A program made the position numbers and the translations under genes. A stretch of 29,909 bases of DNA from Roseiarcus sp052147395 (GTDB lineage: Bacteria; Pseudomonadota; Alphaproteobacteria; Rhizobiales; Beijerinckiaceae). Position 1 is the first letter of the stretch. Each line of letters begins with the position of its first letter. The notes under the pieces were generated by a model. It was not told the DNA's origin, did no database searches, and saw nothing but the letters and a program-made list of their open reading frames with translations. This document shows, piece by piece, positions 6,916-15,857 of this stretch. Where the stretch lies: assembly GCA_052147395.1 (NCBI GenBank), contig JBKQKS010000335.1, positions 1 to 29,909 of the forward strand, in the 5' to 3' direction.

Positions 6916-7644
6916 ATGGCGACGTACATCTATGCCGCGCTGTTCTATGTCGCAGCCGTGCTGCTCCTCGGCGGCTTGGCGAGGCGCGTATGGATGTACG
7001 CGCGCACGCCCGCGCCGTTGCGCATTCCGACCACGCCCGCGCCGACGACTCGAAGCGGAGCGGCGCTGCGGGTGGCGCGCGAGGTCGTCGTGTTCGAGAG
7101 CCTGTTCAAGTCGAACAAGTGGATTTGGCTGTTCGGTTGGGCGTTTCACGTCGCGCTGGCGTTGGTGCTGTTCCGGCATGTGCGTTATTTCGTCGAGCCC
7201 ATTCCCGAGATTGTCGCGATCGTGCAGCCATTCGCCGCGCTCTATGGGCTCGCCATGGTTGGAGCGCTCGTCGCGCTCCTTGGCCGGCGGTTCGTGGTCG
7301 AGCGCATCCGCTACATTTCCGGACCGTCGGATTATGCGATGCTCGCACTGTTGCTGCTGATCGGGCTCAGCGGGCTGACGCTAAAATTCGTCGATCGCAC
7401 CGATCTCGTGGCGACCAAGGCGTTCTTCCTCGGCTTGATGCGGTTCGACATTCATCCGCTGCCGACCGATCCGGCGCTGCTCGTGCATCTCACTCTGGTT
7501 GCCGCGCTGATGATGGTGTTCCCGTTCTCCAAACTCTTGCATGCGCCCGGCGTGTTCTTCAGCCCGTCGCGCAACATGGCCGACAACACGCGTGAGCGCC
7601 GGCATGCGCCTGCGGCGCGGCTCGACCCGGCGCGAGGAGGTTGA
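6916..7644 (+). CDS. dsrM: DsrM, cytochrome b-type membrane subunit of DsrMKJOP
   Basis: DsrM is the NarI-like diheme cytochrome b that links the quinone pool to cytoplasmic DsrK. The 242-residue protein has five or so hydrophobic segments (about residues 3-22, 72-95, 104-125, 136-156 and 191-210) with histidines in 'WAFHVALALVLFRHVRYF' and 'LLVHLTLVAALMMVFPFSKLLHAPG', plausible heme ligands. GGGGAGGA precedes the ATG. The gap of 157 bases after dsrC is the largest within dsrA-P and holds the hairpin repeat. The C-terminal tail is Arg/Ala-rich and of low complexity. Confidence 0.94.
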   Translation: MATYIYAALFYVAAVLLLGGLARRVWMYARTPAPLRIPTTPAPTTRSGAALRVAREVVVFESLFKSNKWIWLFGWAFHVALALVLFRHVRYFVEPIPEIVAIVQPFAALYGLAMVGALVALLGRRFVVERIRYISGPSDYAMLALLLLIGLSGLTLKFVDRTDLVATKAFFLGLMRFDIHPLPTDPALLVHLTLVAALMMVFPFSKLLHAPGVFFSPSRNMADNTRERRHAPAARLDPARGG

Positions 7645-7649
7645 CCGCT

Positions 7650-9176
7650 ATGGCCGCCGCCATCGATTTCGAATCCCGTTCGCACGGCGATCCGCTCGAG
7701 CTGCCGGCGATCGCCTGCGGCGCGATGGCCGAATCGAAGCCATACGCCGCTGCGCCCGCGCATCAAAAGGCGCTCGGCTTCCCTGGCGAGCTCGTCGAAG
7801 ACTGGCACGACAAGGCGATCGCTCGGCTCGGCGAGCTGGTCGAGGGCTCGCGGGCGCTGCAGGTTTATCTCGACTCCTGCGTCAAATGCGGCGCCTGCAC
7901 CGACAAGTGCCATTACTTCCTCGGCACCGGCGATCCGAAAAATATGCCGGTGGCGCGCCAGGATCTGCTGCGCCGCGTCTATCGTCGCCATTTCACCTTC
8001 GCCGGCAAATACATGCCGTGGCTGGTGGGCGCGGAGGATCTTACGCGCGAGCTGCTCGACGACTGGTACAGCTATTTCCACCAGTGCTCGCAGTGCCGAC
8101 GCTGCTCGGTGTACTGCCCCTACGGCATCGACACCGCCGAAATCTCCATGGCCGCTCGCGACATCATGGACACGATCGGCATGGGGCAGAAATACTCCAA
8201 CGAGATCATCGGCAAAGTGTTCAAGATCGGCAACAACCTCGGCCTGCCGCCGAAGGCCCTGAAGGCGACGCTGGAGGGTCTCACCGACGACATCGAGGAA
8301 GAGACCGGCGTACGAGTCGAGCTGCCGGTCGACAAAGAAGGCGCCGATATCCTGCTGGTGACGCCGAGCGCCGATTTTTTCGCCTCCCCGCACATGGAGG
8401 GTTTGATTGGCTACGCCAAGGTGCTGCACGAGGCGGGCGCCAACTGGACGTTCAGCTCGCATGCCTCGGAAGCGGCCAACTTCGGCATGTTCATCGGCTC
8501 GCACGACAACATGCAGAAGGTCGCGCTACGCATCCGCAAGGCGGCCGAGGATCTGAAAGTCAAGCGCCTGGTGTTCGGCGAGTGCGGTCACGCCTGGCGC
8601 GTCGCCTACAGTTTCTTGAACACGCTCGCCGGTCCGCTCGATTTCCTCGATCCCGCCTATCCGATCCCGCAGCACATCTGCGAGTTCACCTGGGATCTGA
8701 TGGAGAACAACCGGCTCAGGCTCGACAAGTCGAAGAACGACCACATACGCTTGACGTTCCACGACTCGTGCAATGTGGCGCGCGCGTCGCGCATGGGCAA
8801 GACGCCGGGCGGACAGTTCGAGATCCCGCGCGCCATCCTGCGCTCTGTCTGCAACTACTATTTCGACATGGCGCCGGACACCATCCGCGAGGCGACTTTC
8901 TGTTGTGGCGGCGGCGGCGGGCTGCTCACCGACGAATTGATGGACGTGCGCCTGAAGGGCGCGCAGCCACGGATGCGGGCGTTGCGCGAAGTCGCCGAGG
9001 AGCATGGGGTCACGCACATGGCGGCGATCTGCGCGATCTGCAAGGCGCAGTTCTCCAAGGTGCTGCCGAAATACGGTTTCGACAGGGAGGCGATCGTCAG
9101 CGTCCACCAGATGGTGTCCAACGCGATCGTGCTCACGGGTTCCACACAGGCCGAGGCGCTCGACGCATCGGACTGA
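7650..9176 (+). CDS. dsrK: DsrK, HdrD-like iron-sulfur catalytic subunit of DsrMKJOP
   Basis: DsrK is thought to reduce or oxidise the DsrC disulfide/trisulfide using a CCG-domain noncubane [4Fe-4S] cluster like heterodisulfide reductase HdrD. Two ferredoxin motifs are seen at Cys77/80/83/87 ('CVKCGACTDKC') and Cys146/149/152/156 ('CSQCRRCSVYC'). CCG-type elements follow: 'GECGHAWR', 'HDSCN', 'FCCGGGGG' and 'AICAICKAQF'. The ATG at 7650 is preferred because AGGAGG lies 9 bases upstream; a TTG at 7641 abuts that site and would overlap the dsrM stop. The product is 508 residues. It is paralogous to the hydrogenase-linked Isp2 at 20542-21849. Confidence 0.95.
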   Translation: MAAAIDFESRSHGDPLELPAIACGAMAESKPYAAAPAHQKALGFPGELVEDWHDKAIARLGELVEGSRALQVYLDSCVKCGACTDKCHYFLGTGDPKNMPVARQDLLRRVYRRHFTFAGKYMPWLVGAEDLTRELLDDWYSYFHQCSQCRRCSVYCPYGIDTAEISMAARDIMDTIGMGQKYSNEIIGKVFKIGNNLGLPPKALKATLEGLTDDIEEETGVRVELPVDKEGADILLVTPSADFFASPHMEGLIGYAKVLHEAGANWTFSSHASEAANFGMFIGSHDNMQKVALRIRKAAEDLKVKRLVFGECGHAWRVAYSFLNTLAGPLDFLDPAYPIPQHICEFTWDLMENNRLRLDKSKNDHIRLTFHDSCNVARASRMGKTPGGQFEIPRAILRSVCNYYFDMAPDTIREATFCCGGGGGLLTDELMDVRLKGAQPRMRALREVAEEHGVTHMAAICAICKAQFSKVLPKYGFDREAIVSVHQMVSNAIVLTGSTQAEALDASD

Positions 9177-9198
9177 ACGATCTTTCGAGGAGCAAGCA

Positions 9199-11154
9199 AT
9201 GAACGAGGCGAGCGATCCCCGCAAAGTGACCCACCGTCGTTACAAGAACGGCGAGACCCCGTGGGACTGGCCGGACCTGACGACCAAGATCTTTCAGGCC
9301 GACAAGACCTACAAGTGCCCGACCTACGTTCATCGCACGCCGCCTTGCCAGGGTTCGTGCCCGTCGGGACACGACATTCGCGGCTGGCTCTCGATCGCGC
9401 GCGGCATGGACAAGCCGCCGGTCGCCGGCATGCCCTGGCAGCAATATGCGTTCGAACGCATGATCGAAGCCAATCCGTTCCCGTCGGTGATGGGCCGCGT
9501 CTGCCCGGCGCCCTGCGAGGACGGTTGCAACCGCAACGAGGTCGACGATTTGGTCGGCATCAACGGCGTCGAGCAATATGTCGGCGACTGGGCGATCGAC
9601 CGCGGTCTCACCCCTTCGCCGCCGCCGCCGCTCAGCGGCAAGCGCGTCGCCGTCGTCGGCGGCGGTCCCGCCGGCCTCGCTGCCGCGCATTTCCTGCGCC
9701 GCAACGGTCACTCGGCGACGATCTTCGAGGCGCACAGTGAGCTCGGCGGCATGATGCGCTACGGCATCCCCGGCTACCGCACCCCGCGCGACATGCTCGA
9801 CGCCGAGATCGGCCGCATCCTGGCGATGGACGGCGTGGAAGCGAAGGTCGGCGTCAAGGTCGGCCGCGACGTCTCCATCGAGGATCTCGAGCAGGAGTTC
9901 GATGCGATCTTCTGGGGGATCGGCGCGCAGAAGGGTCGGCCGCTGCCGGTCCCCGGCGCCGACGCGGAGAACTGCCTCACCGGAGTCGAGTTCCTCGACG
10001 CGTTCAACCGCGGCTGGATCGTCGCGACCGCCAAGCGCATTGTCGTCGTGGGCGGCGGCGATACGTCGATCGACGTCGCCTCGGTCGCACGCCGGATCGG
10101 CCACATCGCACACAGCCACGAACACGATGCGTCGACGCACGAAGCCTTCGGCTCGACCGCTCACGACGTCGCGGGCGCGCTTCGGCGCGGCGGCGTCGAG
10201 GCGGTGCTCACTTCGCTGTTCCCGATCGAGCAGATGACCGCAGCCGAGCGCGAACGCCAGGACGCAATGCGCGAGGGCGTCGAGATCCTCGGCGGGGTGA
10301 TGCCGCTCGAGGTCATCAAGGACGACCGAGGCCTCGGGCGCGCGCTACGCATGTGCAAGTGCAAAATGAAGGGCATGACTCCGCTGCCGATCGAAGGCAC
10401 GGAGTTCGAAATCGAATGCGACATGATCATCTCCGCGATCGGCCAGATGGCCGATTTCTCGGAAGGATTGGCGCGTCTCGACGGCGGCCGCGGGGGGATT
10501 GCCGTCGACCCCGTCTATCAGGTCAAGAAGAACCCGAAGCACTTCGCCGGCGGCGACGCGATCCGGCCGCATCTGCTCACGACCGCGATCGGCCATGGCC
10601 GTATCGCCGCCGAGACGATCAGCGACTTCCTCGCCGGGCATCTCGGCGAGCGCCGGCCGAAGATCGACACCCATCAGTTCAATCTGCTGGCGGAGCTGCA
10701 GAATCGCCATCTCGAGCCGCAGCCCTACGACCATCGACAGGCGCGCGGCGCCGACACGGCCAAATACGCCATCCACAACTACGAGGACCGCGGCTCGACG
10801 CAGGTCATTCCCCACACCGCGCTGTTCAAGGGCCATTTCGCCTATGTGGAGCGCGGCAAGCGGGCGGAGCGCCACGTACACTCCCACGAGGTGCTCGGCG
10901 ATTTCGGCGAGCGCATCGTCGCCTTCTCCGAGGCGCAGGCGCGCAAGGAGGGCGAGCGTTGCATGAGCTGCGGCATGTGCTTCGAGTGCGACAACTGCGT
11001 GATCTATTGCCCGCAGACCGCGGTCGTGCGCGTGCCGAAGAAGGAACGCGCCGTCGGCCGTTACGTCTACACCGACTACAATAAATGCATCGGCTGCCAC
11101 ATTTGCATGGACGTCTGCCCGACCGGCTATATCCAGATGGGGCTCGGAGAGTGA
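9199..11154 (+). CDS. dsrL: DsrL, NAD(P)H-linked iron-sulfur flavoprotein
   Basis: DsrL (651 residues) is the electron partner of DsrAB in sulfur oxidisers, passing electrons to NAD(P)+. The N-terminal cluster domain has Cys54, Cys102, Cys106 and Cys110 ('VCPAPCEDGC'). The FAD-binding Rossmann motif is 'VAVVGGGPAGLAAA' (about 150-162) with 'GYRTPRDML' following, and the second nucleotide motif is 'IVVVGGGDTSIDVA' near 280-295. The C-terminus adds a linker and a two-cluster ferredoxin ('CMSCGMCFECDNCVIYC' and 'CIGCHICMDVC'). The ATG at 9199 follows CGAGGAGC; the open frame extends upstream into dsrK but without coding sense. Linkage to dsrEFH supports the oxidative DsrL type. Confidence 0.95.
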   Translation: MNEASDPRKVTHRRYKNGETPWDWPDLTTKIFQADKTYKCPTYVHRTPPCQGSCPSGHDIRGWLSIARGMDKPPVAGMPWQQYAFERMIEANPFPSVMGRVCPAPCEDGCNRNEVDDLVGINGVEQYVGDWAIDRGLTPSPPPPLSGKRVAVVGGGPAGLAAAHFLRRNGHSATIFEAHSELGGMMRYGIPGYRTPRDMLDAEIGRILAMDGVEAKVGVKVGRDVSIEDLEQEFDAIFWGIGAQKGRPLPVPGADAENCLTGVEFLDAFNRGWIVATAKRIVVVGGGDTSIDVASVARRIGHIAHSHEHDASTHEAFGSTAHDVAGALRRGGVEAVLTSLFPIEQMTAAERERQDAMREGVEILGGVMPLEVIKDDRGLGRALRMCKCKMKGMTPLPIEGTEFEIECDMIISAIGQMADFSEGLARLDGGRGGIAVDPVYQVKKNPKHFAGGDAIRPHLLTTAIGHGRIAAETISDFLAGHLGERRPKIDTHQFNLLAELQNRHLEPQPYDHRQARGADTAKYAIHNYEDRGSTQVIPHTALFKGHFAYVERGKRAERHVHSHEVLGDFGERIVAFSEAQARKEGERCMSCGMCFECDNCVIYCPQTAVVRVPKKERAVGRYVYTDYNKCIGCHICMDVCPTGYIQMGLGE

Positions 11155-11155
11155 G

Positions 11156-11611
11156 ATGCGCATCGCATGGCTCGCCGCTGTCTTCGCGCTGACCGTCGCG
11201 CTTGCGCCGGCCCGCGCCGAAGACGCCTACGCGGGTCGGACGCCGGAGCCGGTCCTCCCGAAAGGGCAGGGCGAGCATTGCATCCGCGACAACGCGTTCA
11301 TGCGCCGCTACCACATGACGATGCTGTTGCATCAGCGCGACGTGACGACAGACGAGGGCGGCGCCCCCGGGGAGTTCAGCATCACGCGTTGCGTTCAGTG
11401 TCATGTGGTGAAGGGCGCGGACGGCAAGGCGGTGACCTATGCCGATCCCCGTCACTTCTGCCGCGCCTGCCACGACTACGAAGCCGTCTCGATCGATTGT
11501 TTCGAGTGTCATGCCTCGCGTCCGCCGACTGAGGAGAAAGCGGAAACTGCCGCGAACGTCGATCACGATCTCGCCGCGCTCGCGGCCTATCTCGGGGAGA
11601 GGCGGCCATGA
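11156..11611 (+). CDS. dsrJ: DsrJ, periplasmic triheme cytochrome c
   Basis: DsrJ is the exported cytochrome c of the DsrMKJOP complex. A Sec signal or anchor spans residues 1-21 ('MRIAWLAAVFALTVALAPARA'). Three heme-binding CxxCH motifs occur: Cys79-His83 (CVQCH), Cys102-His106 (CRACH) and Cys115-His119 (CFECH). Cys42 in 'HCIRDNAFMRRYHM' corresponds to the cysteine proposed as an unusual His/Cys heme ligand in Allochromatium DsrJ. It starts one base after the dsrL stop and overlaps dsrO by 4 bases; 151 residues is a usual length. Confidence 0.95.
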   Translation: MRIAWLAAVFALTVALAPARAEDAYAGRTPEPVLPKGQGEHCIRDNAFMRRYHMTMLLHQRDVTTDEGGAPGEFSITRCVQCHVVKGADGKAVTYADPRHFCRACHDYEAVSIDCFECHASRPPTEEKAETAANVDHDLAALAAYLGERRP

Positions 11612-12363
11612 CCCGGTCGATCGACGATGGGCGTCCGGAAAACGGCGCGCGGCGCGGTTTCCTCGCCGCGGCGGCGTCGCTCGCCCTCGCGACCCTCGCC
11701 CCGGGCGTCACGCTCTACGCCTTCGGCGCCGCGCCGTCCGGCGGCAAGGCGTCGCCGAGTCGGCGCTGGGGTCTCATCATCGACGTCGGCAAGTGCGCCG
11801 ACGGCTGCGACAAGTGCGTCACCGCCTGCCGCACCGAGAACGGTTGGGGCGCCGACCCGGGCCCGGCGGATATCCAACCGCAGTGGATCCGCAAGGTCGA
11901 GCTGAAGGACGCGAAGAGCGGCGCCACGCGAGCGCTTCCCGTCATGTGCCAGCATTGCGCGTCGCCGCCCTGCGTCGACGTGTGCCCGACCGGCGCCTCG
12001 TTCAAGCGCCCCGACGGCATCGTGCTGGTCGACAAGCATATCTGCATCGGCTGTCGATATTGCATGATGGCCTGCCCCTACAAGGCGCGCTCGTTCGTCC
12101 ACGAGCCGATCGAAGATCAGAAGCCCTGGGCGCCGCGCGGACGCGGCACGGTCGAATCCTGCACCTTGTGCGTCCATCGCATCGACGCCGGACGGCTGCC
12201 CGCCTGCGTCGAGACTTGCAACGCAGAGGCGGGCGGCGCGATGATGTTCGGCGATCTCGCCGACCCCGACAGCGACATCTCGCGCGCCGTCGCGTCGCGC
12301 GCCAGCGCCCAGATACGTGCGGACCTCGGGCTCGATCCCGGCGTCCGCTACGAAAACCTGTGA
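11608..12363 (+). CDS. dsrO: DsrO, periplasmic iron-sulfur protein of DsrMKJOP
   Basis: DsrO is the exported multi-[4Fe-4S] subunit that connects DsrJ to DsrP. The 251-residue protein begins with a Tat-type signal ('ARRGFLAAAASLALATLAPG', twin Arg at 15-16). Four cluster motif groups follow: 'CADGCDKCVTAC', 'CQHCASPPCVDVCP', 'CIGCRYCMMACP' and 'CTLCVHRI...CVETC'. The arrangement is that of NrfC/PsrB/HybA-like ferredoxins. The ATG at 11608 overlaps the dsrJ stop (ATGA). Confidence 0.95.
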   Translation: MTRSIDDGRPENGARRGFLAAAASLALATLAPGVTLYAFGAAPSGGKASPSRRWGLIIDVGKCADGCDKCVTACRTENGWGADPGPADIQPQWIRKVELKDAKSGATRALPVMCQHCASPPCVDVCPTGASFKRPDGIVLVDKHICIGCRYCMMACPYKARSFVHEPIEDQKPWAPRGRGTVESCTLCVHRIDAGRLPACVETCNAEAGGAMMFGDLADPDSDISRAVASRASAQIRADLGLDPGVRYENL

Positions 12364-12386
12364 TCGAGAAGGGGCTCGTTCCCGTC

Positions 12387-13610
12387 ATGGCGAAACTGGC
12401 GTACCGCACGCTCGAGGATCACAGCCCGATGCTCTGGAGCATGGTGGCGATCAACACCGTCGTGCTCGCGGCCGGACTGCTCTCCGCGCTCTACATGGAG
12501 TCGCACGGACACATCGTCACCGGCATGAACGATGAGATCGTGTGGGGCACGCCGCACGTGTTCGCGGTGTTCCTCATCGTCTCGGCTTCGGGCGCGCTCA
12601 ACGTCGCCTCGATTTCGTCGGTGTTCAACCGCTTCGCTTACAAGCCTTATGCGCGGCTCTCCGGCGTTCTCGCGCTCGCGCTGCTTGCCGGCGGTCTGAT
12701 GGTGTTGGTGCTCGATCTCGGCAGGCCGGAACGCGTGTTCGTAGCGATGACACACTATAATTTCCGCTCGATCTTCGCCTGGAACATCTATCTCTATTCC
12801 GGATTCGCGCTCATCGTCGTCGCCTATCTGTTCACCATGATGGACCGCCAGGCGAGCCGTTCGGAGGGGCTCGTCAAGGTCGTCGGGGTGTTCGCTTTCG
12901 CCTGGCGTTTCGCCTTGACGACGGGCACGGGCTCGATCTTCGGCTTTCTCATCGCGCGCGAGGCCTACGACGCGGCGGTGCTCGCGCCCCTGTTCATCGC
13001 CTCCTCGTTCCTCTATGGCCTCGCGTTCACCGTACTCGTGCTGATCACCATGAGCCGGGCGACGCGCGAAGAGATGATGACGGCGGAAATGGTCAGTAAG
13101 TTCGACGGATTGCTGGTATTGTTTTCGCTTGCCGTGCTCTACTTGACCTTCGTCGCCGACATCACGAAAATCTATGAGAGCGCGCATCGCAGCGCGGTGC
13201 TGTTCCTGCTGTGGAGCGGCGGCGTGTATCCGCTGGTGTTCTGGGTCGGCCAGGTCGCGATCGGGTCGATCGCGCCGCTCATCGTGCTGTTGGGGGGTCG
13301 CAGGATGGGCGCGTCGGGTCGCATCCGGTTGATCGTCGCCTCGACGCTGTTCCTCGTCGGGGGCCTGAGCCAGATGTATGTGATCATCATCGGCGGCCAG
13401 GCCTATCCGCTCGACATCTTCCCCGGCCGCGTTGTGTCCAGCGTGTTCTTCGATGGCGCCATTGCTCACTATACGCCGTCGCCGCCCGAGATTCTGCTCG
13501 GCGCCAGCGGGGTGTCGCTGGCCATGCTGCTTTCTGCGCTCGCGTTCCGGCTGATGCCGTTCCTGCCCAAGGGCGAGCCGGTCCTGGCGAAGGCGAGCAT
13601 GGCGGGGTGA
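12387..13610 (+). CDS. dsrP: DsrP, NrfD-like integral membrane quinone-interacting subunit
   Basis: DsrP is the polytopic membrane partner of DsrO/DsrJ and likely exchanges electrons with quinone. The 407-residue protein has about ten hydrophobic helices, beginning near 'MLWSMVAINTVVLAAGLLSALYME' and ending 'ILLGASGVSLAMLLSALAFRLMPF', typical of the NrfD family. The ATG at 12387 has AGAAGGGG about 12 bases upstream. A GTG at 12360 overlapping the dsrO stop would add nine residues and cannot be excluded. It ends two bases before the dsrN fusion gene starts. Confidence 0.92.
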   Translation: MAKLAYRTLEDHSPMLWSMVAINTVVLAAGLLSALYMESHGHIVTGMNDEIVWGTPHVFAVFLIVSASGALNVASISSVFNRFAYKPYARLSGVLALALLAGGLMVLVLDLGRPERVFVAMTHYNFRSIFAWNIYLYSGFALIVVAYLFTMMDRQASRSEGLVKVVGVFAFAWRFALTTGTGSIFGFLIAREAYDAAVLAPLFIASSFLYGLAFTVLVLITMSRATREEMMTAEMVSKFDGLLVLFSLAVLYLTFVADITKIYESAHRSAVLFLLWSGGVYPLVFWVGQVAIGSIAPLIVLLGGRRMGASGRIRLIVASTLFLVGGLSQMYVIIIGGQAYPLDIFPGRVVSSVFFDGAIAHYTPSPPEILLGASGVSLAMLLSALAFRLMPFLPKGEPVLAKASMAG

Positions 13611-13612
13611 CG

Positions 13613-15802
13613 ATGGCGCGCCTTCTCCTCTCGGCCGCGCACAAATCGTCGGGCAAGACGACGATCACGATGGGCCTCGCGGCGGCGCTTTGCACACGCG
13701 GGCTCGACGTCAGGACGTTCAAGAAGGGGCCTGACTACATCGATCCGATGTGGCACGCGCGCGCGAGCGGAAAGCCGTGCTACAATCTCGACTTCCATAC
13801 TCAGACGCGGGCGGAAATCGTCTCGACGCTCACCGCCCGCTCGCGGGGCGGCGACATCGCGCTCATCGAGGGCAACAAGGGACTGCATGACGGAGTCGAC
13901 GTCGAAGGACGCGACTCCAGCGCGGCGCTCGCCAAGCTGACGCGTTCGCCCGTCGTGTTGGTGATCGACGCTGAAGGGCTCGCCCGCGGCGTCGCGCCGC
14001 TCATCATCGGCTATCAGAAGTTCGACGCCAAGGTCGACATCGGCGGCGTCATCCTCAATCGCGTTGGCCCGGAGCGTCAGGTCGGCAAGCTCCGCCAGGC
14101 GATCGAGCGTTATACCGATATTCCCGTGCTCGGCGCCGTCGGGCGTTCGGAAGGGCTCGGCGTGCGCGAACGCCACCTCGGGCTCACCACGCCTCACGAG
14201 ACGGCGCGCCCGGACGCCATCGTCGCCATGGCCGCGGGCGCGGTCGTGCGAGGCGTCGACATCGAACGGTTGCTCGCGATCGCCGCCCGAGCCGCCGACC
14301 TGCCGCCGGGCCGCCCGACGCCGGAGCGGCGTCGCGCAAAGGACCTGCGCATCGCGGTGGCTCGCGATGCGGCGTTCGGCTTCTACTATCCCGACGATTT
14401 CGAGGCGTTGGAGCGCAACGGCGCCGAACTCGCGTTCTTCGATGCGCTGGTCGATACTCGTCTTCCGCCCTGCGATGGCCTCATCATCGGCGGCGGTTTC
14501 CCCGAGACCCACGCCGCGCGGCTCGAGGCCAACTCGTCGCTGCGCGAGGATATCCGGGCCGCGATCGCCGCGGGCCTGCCGACTTACGCCGAATGCGGCG
14601 GCCTCATGTACTTGTCGCGCGCGATCATCGTCGAAGGCGAACGCCGTGAAATGGTTGGCGCCGTGCCCGCCGAGGCGCGCATGGGGACGACGCCGCAAGG
14701 CCGTGGCCTGGTGACGCTGGAGCCGCGCCCCGCGAGTTTCTGGGGCGAGAGAGCGACAAAGCCGATCCCGGCCCACGAGTTCCACTACGCCCGGCTCGAA
14801 GGACTTGCCGAAGACGCGACGTTTGCCTATCGGGTGAAGCGCGGCTTCGGCATCGATGGCGCGCGCGACGGTGTACGAGTGGGGTCGGTGATTGCCAGCT
14901 TCAGCCACTTGCGCGATACGTCGCGCTGCCGCTGGACGGGAAAATTCCTCGAATTCGTGCGCGCCGTGCGCGAGCGGCCGTTGGCCGCGCGCCCCGCGAT
15001 CTCGGTCGCGCCTCCGTTGCCGCGGGCGGGCAAGGCGCTCATCGTCGGGGCCGGCCCGGGGGACCCCGATCTCATCACGCTCAAAGCGCTGAAGCTGATG
15101 CAGGAAGCCGACGTCGTGCTCTATGACCGGCTGGCGGATTCGGCGGTGATGAAGCTGGTCCCGGAGCGCGTCGAGCGCCTATTCGTCGGCAAGCGTCCGA
15201 ACCAGCACGAACTGCCGCAACACGAGATCTCGGCGCTGATGGTGCGGCTGGCGCGCGAGGGCAAGCGGGTGCTCCGGCTCAAGGGCGGCGATCCGTTCAT
15301 GTTCGGACGCGGCGGCGAGGAGATCGAGGCGCTGGCGGCTGAGGGCGTCGCCTTCGAGGTTTGCCCCGGCGTGACCGCCGCCACGGGCGCTGCGGCCTAC
15401 GCGGGCATCCCGCTCACCCATCGCGATCATGCGCAGGCGTGCGTGTTCGTCACCGGACACGGCAAGGACGGCGTCGTCGATCTCGACTGGGAATCGCTCG
15501 TTCAGCCCCATCAGACGGTGGCGATCTACATGGGCTTGAGCCGGCTCGAGACGCTGATGCAGGAATTCATCCGTCGTGGCGCGCCGCGCGACATGCCGGC
15601 GGCGATCGTCGATAATGCGACGCGGCCCAATCAGCGTGTGGTCGTCGCGACGCTGGCGACGCTCGCCGAGAAGGCGCGGGCGGCAAAACTAGAGGGGCCG
15701 GCGATCGTCATCGTCGGAACCGTAGTGACGCTTCGCGCCAAGCTCATGGGCGAAGCGTCGGGAAATGGGACTGCGCAGGTCGAGGAGGCGCTCGACGTGT
15801 GA
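13613..15802 (+). CDS. fused siroheme amidase DsrN and uroporphyrinogen-III C-methyltransferase
   Basis: This 729-residue protein joins two enzymes. Residues 1 to about 450 are a CobB/CbiA-type amidase: N-terminal P-loop 'SAAHKSSGKTTITMGLA', 'KKGPDYIDPMWH', and a glutamine amidotransferase half with nucleophile Cys328 ('YAECGGLMYL') and a later 'HEFHY'. In dsr operons this is DsrN, which makes siroheme amide for DsrAB. After a proline/alanine linker, residues 473-729 are SUMT (CobA/CysG methylase): 'VGAGPGDPDLITLKAL', 'VVLYDRL', 'RLKGGDPFMFGRGGEE' and 'PGVTAATGAAAYAGIPLTHR'. That enzyme makes precorrin-2, the siroheme precursor. The frame is continuous with no stop between the domains. It has no CysG-type dehydrogenase/ferrochelatase domain, so that step must be encoded elsewhere. 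Confidence 0.95.
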   Translation: MARLLLSAAHKSSGKTTITMGLAAALCTRGLDVRTFKKGPDYIDPMWHARASGKPCYNLDFHTQTRAEIVSTLTARSRGGDIALIEGNKGLHDGVDVEGRDSSAALAKLTRSPVVLVIDAEGLARGVAPLIIGYQKFDAKVDIGGVILNRVGPERQVGKLRQAIERYTDIPVLGAVGRSEGLGVRERHLGLTTPHETARPDAIVAMAAGAVVRGVDIERLLAIAARAADLPPGRPTPERRRAKDLRIAVARDAAFGFYYPDDFEALERNGAELAFFDALVDTRLPPCDGLIIGGGFPETHAARLEANSSLREDIRAAIAAGLPTYAECGGLMYLSRAIIVEGERREMVGAVPAEARMGTTPQGRGLVTLEPRPASFWGERATKPIPAHEFHYARLEGLAEDATFAYRVKRGFGIDGARDGVRVGSVIASFSHLRDTSRCRWTGKFLEFVRAVRERPLAARPAISVAPPLPRAGKALIVGAGPGDPDLITLKALKLMQEADVVLYDRLADSAVMKLVPERVERLFVGKRPNQHELPQHEISALMVRLAREGKRVLRLKGGDPFMFGRGGEEIEALAAEGVAFEVCPGVTAATGAAAYAGIPLTHRDHAQACVFVTGHGKDGVVDLDWESLVQPHQTVAIYMGLSRLETLMQEFIRRGAPRDMPAAIVDNATRPNQRVVVATLATLAEKARAAKLEGPAIVIVGTVVTLRAKLMGEASGNGTAQVEEALDV

Positions 15803-15857
15803 GCGCGTGGGATTCGACGGGAGCGCAACGTCACGCGCTCCCCATCAGGAGGCAGGC

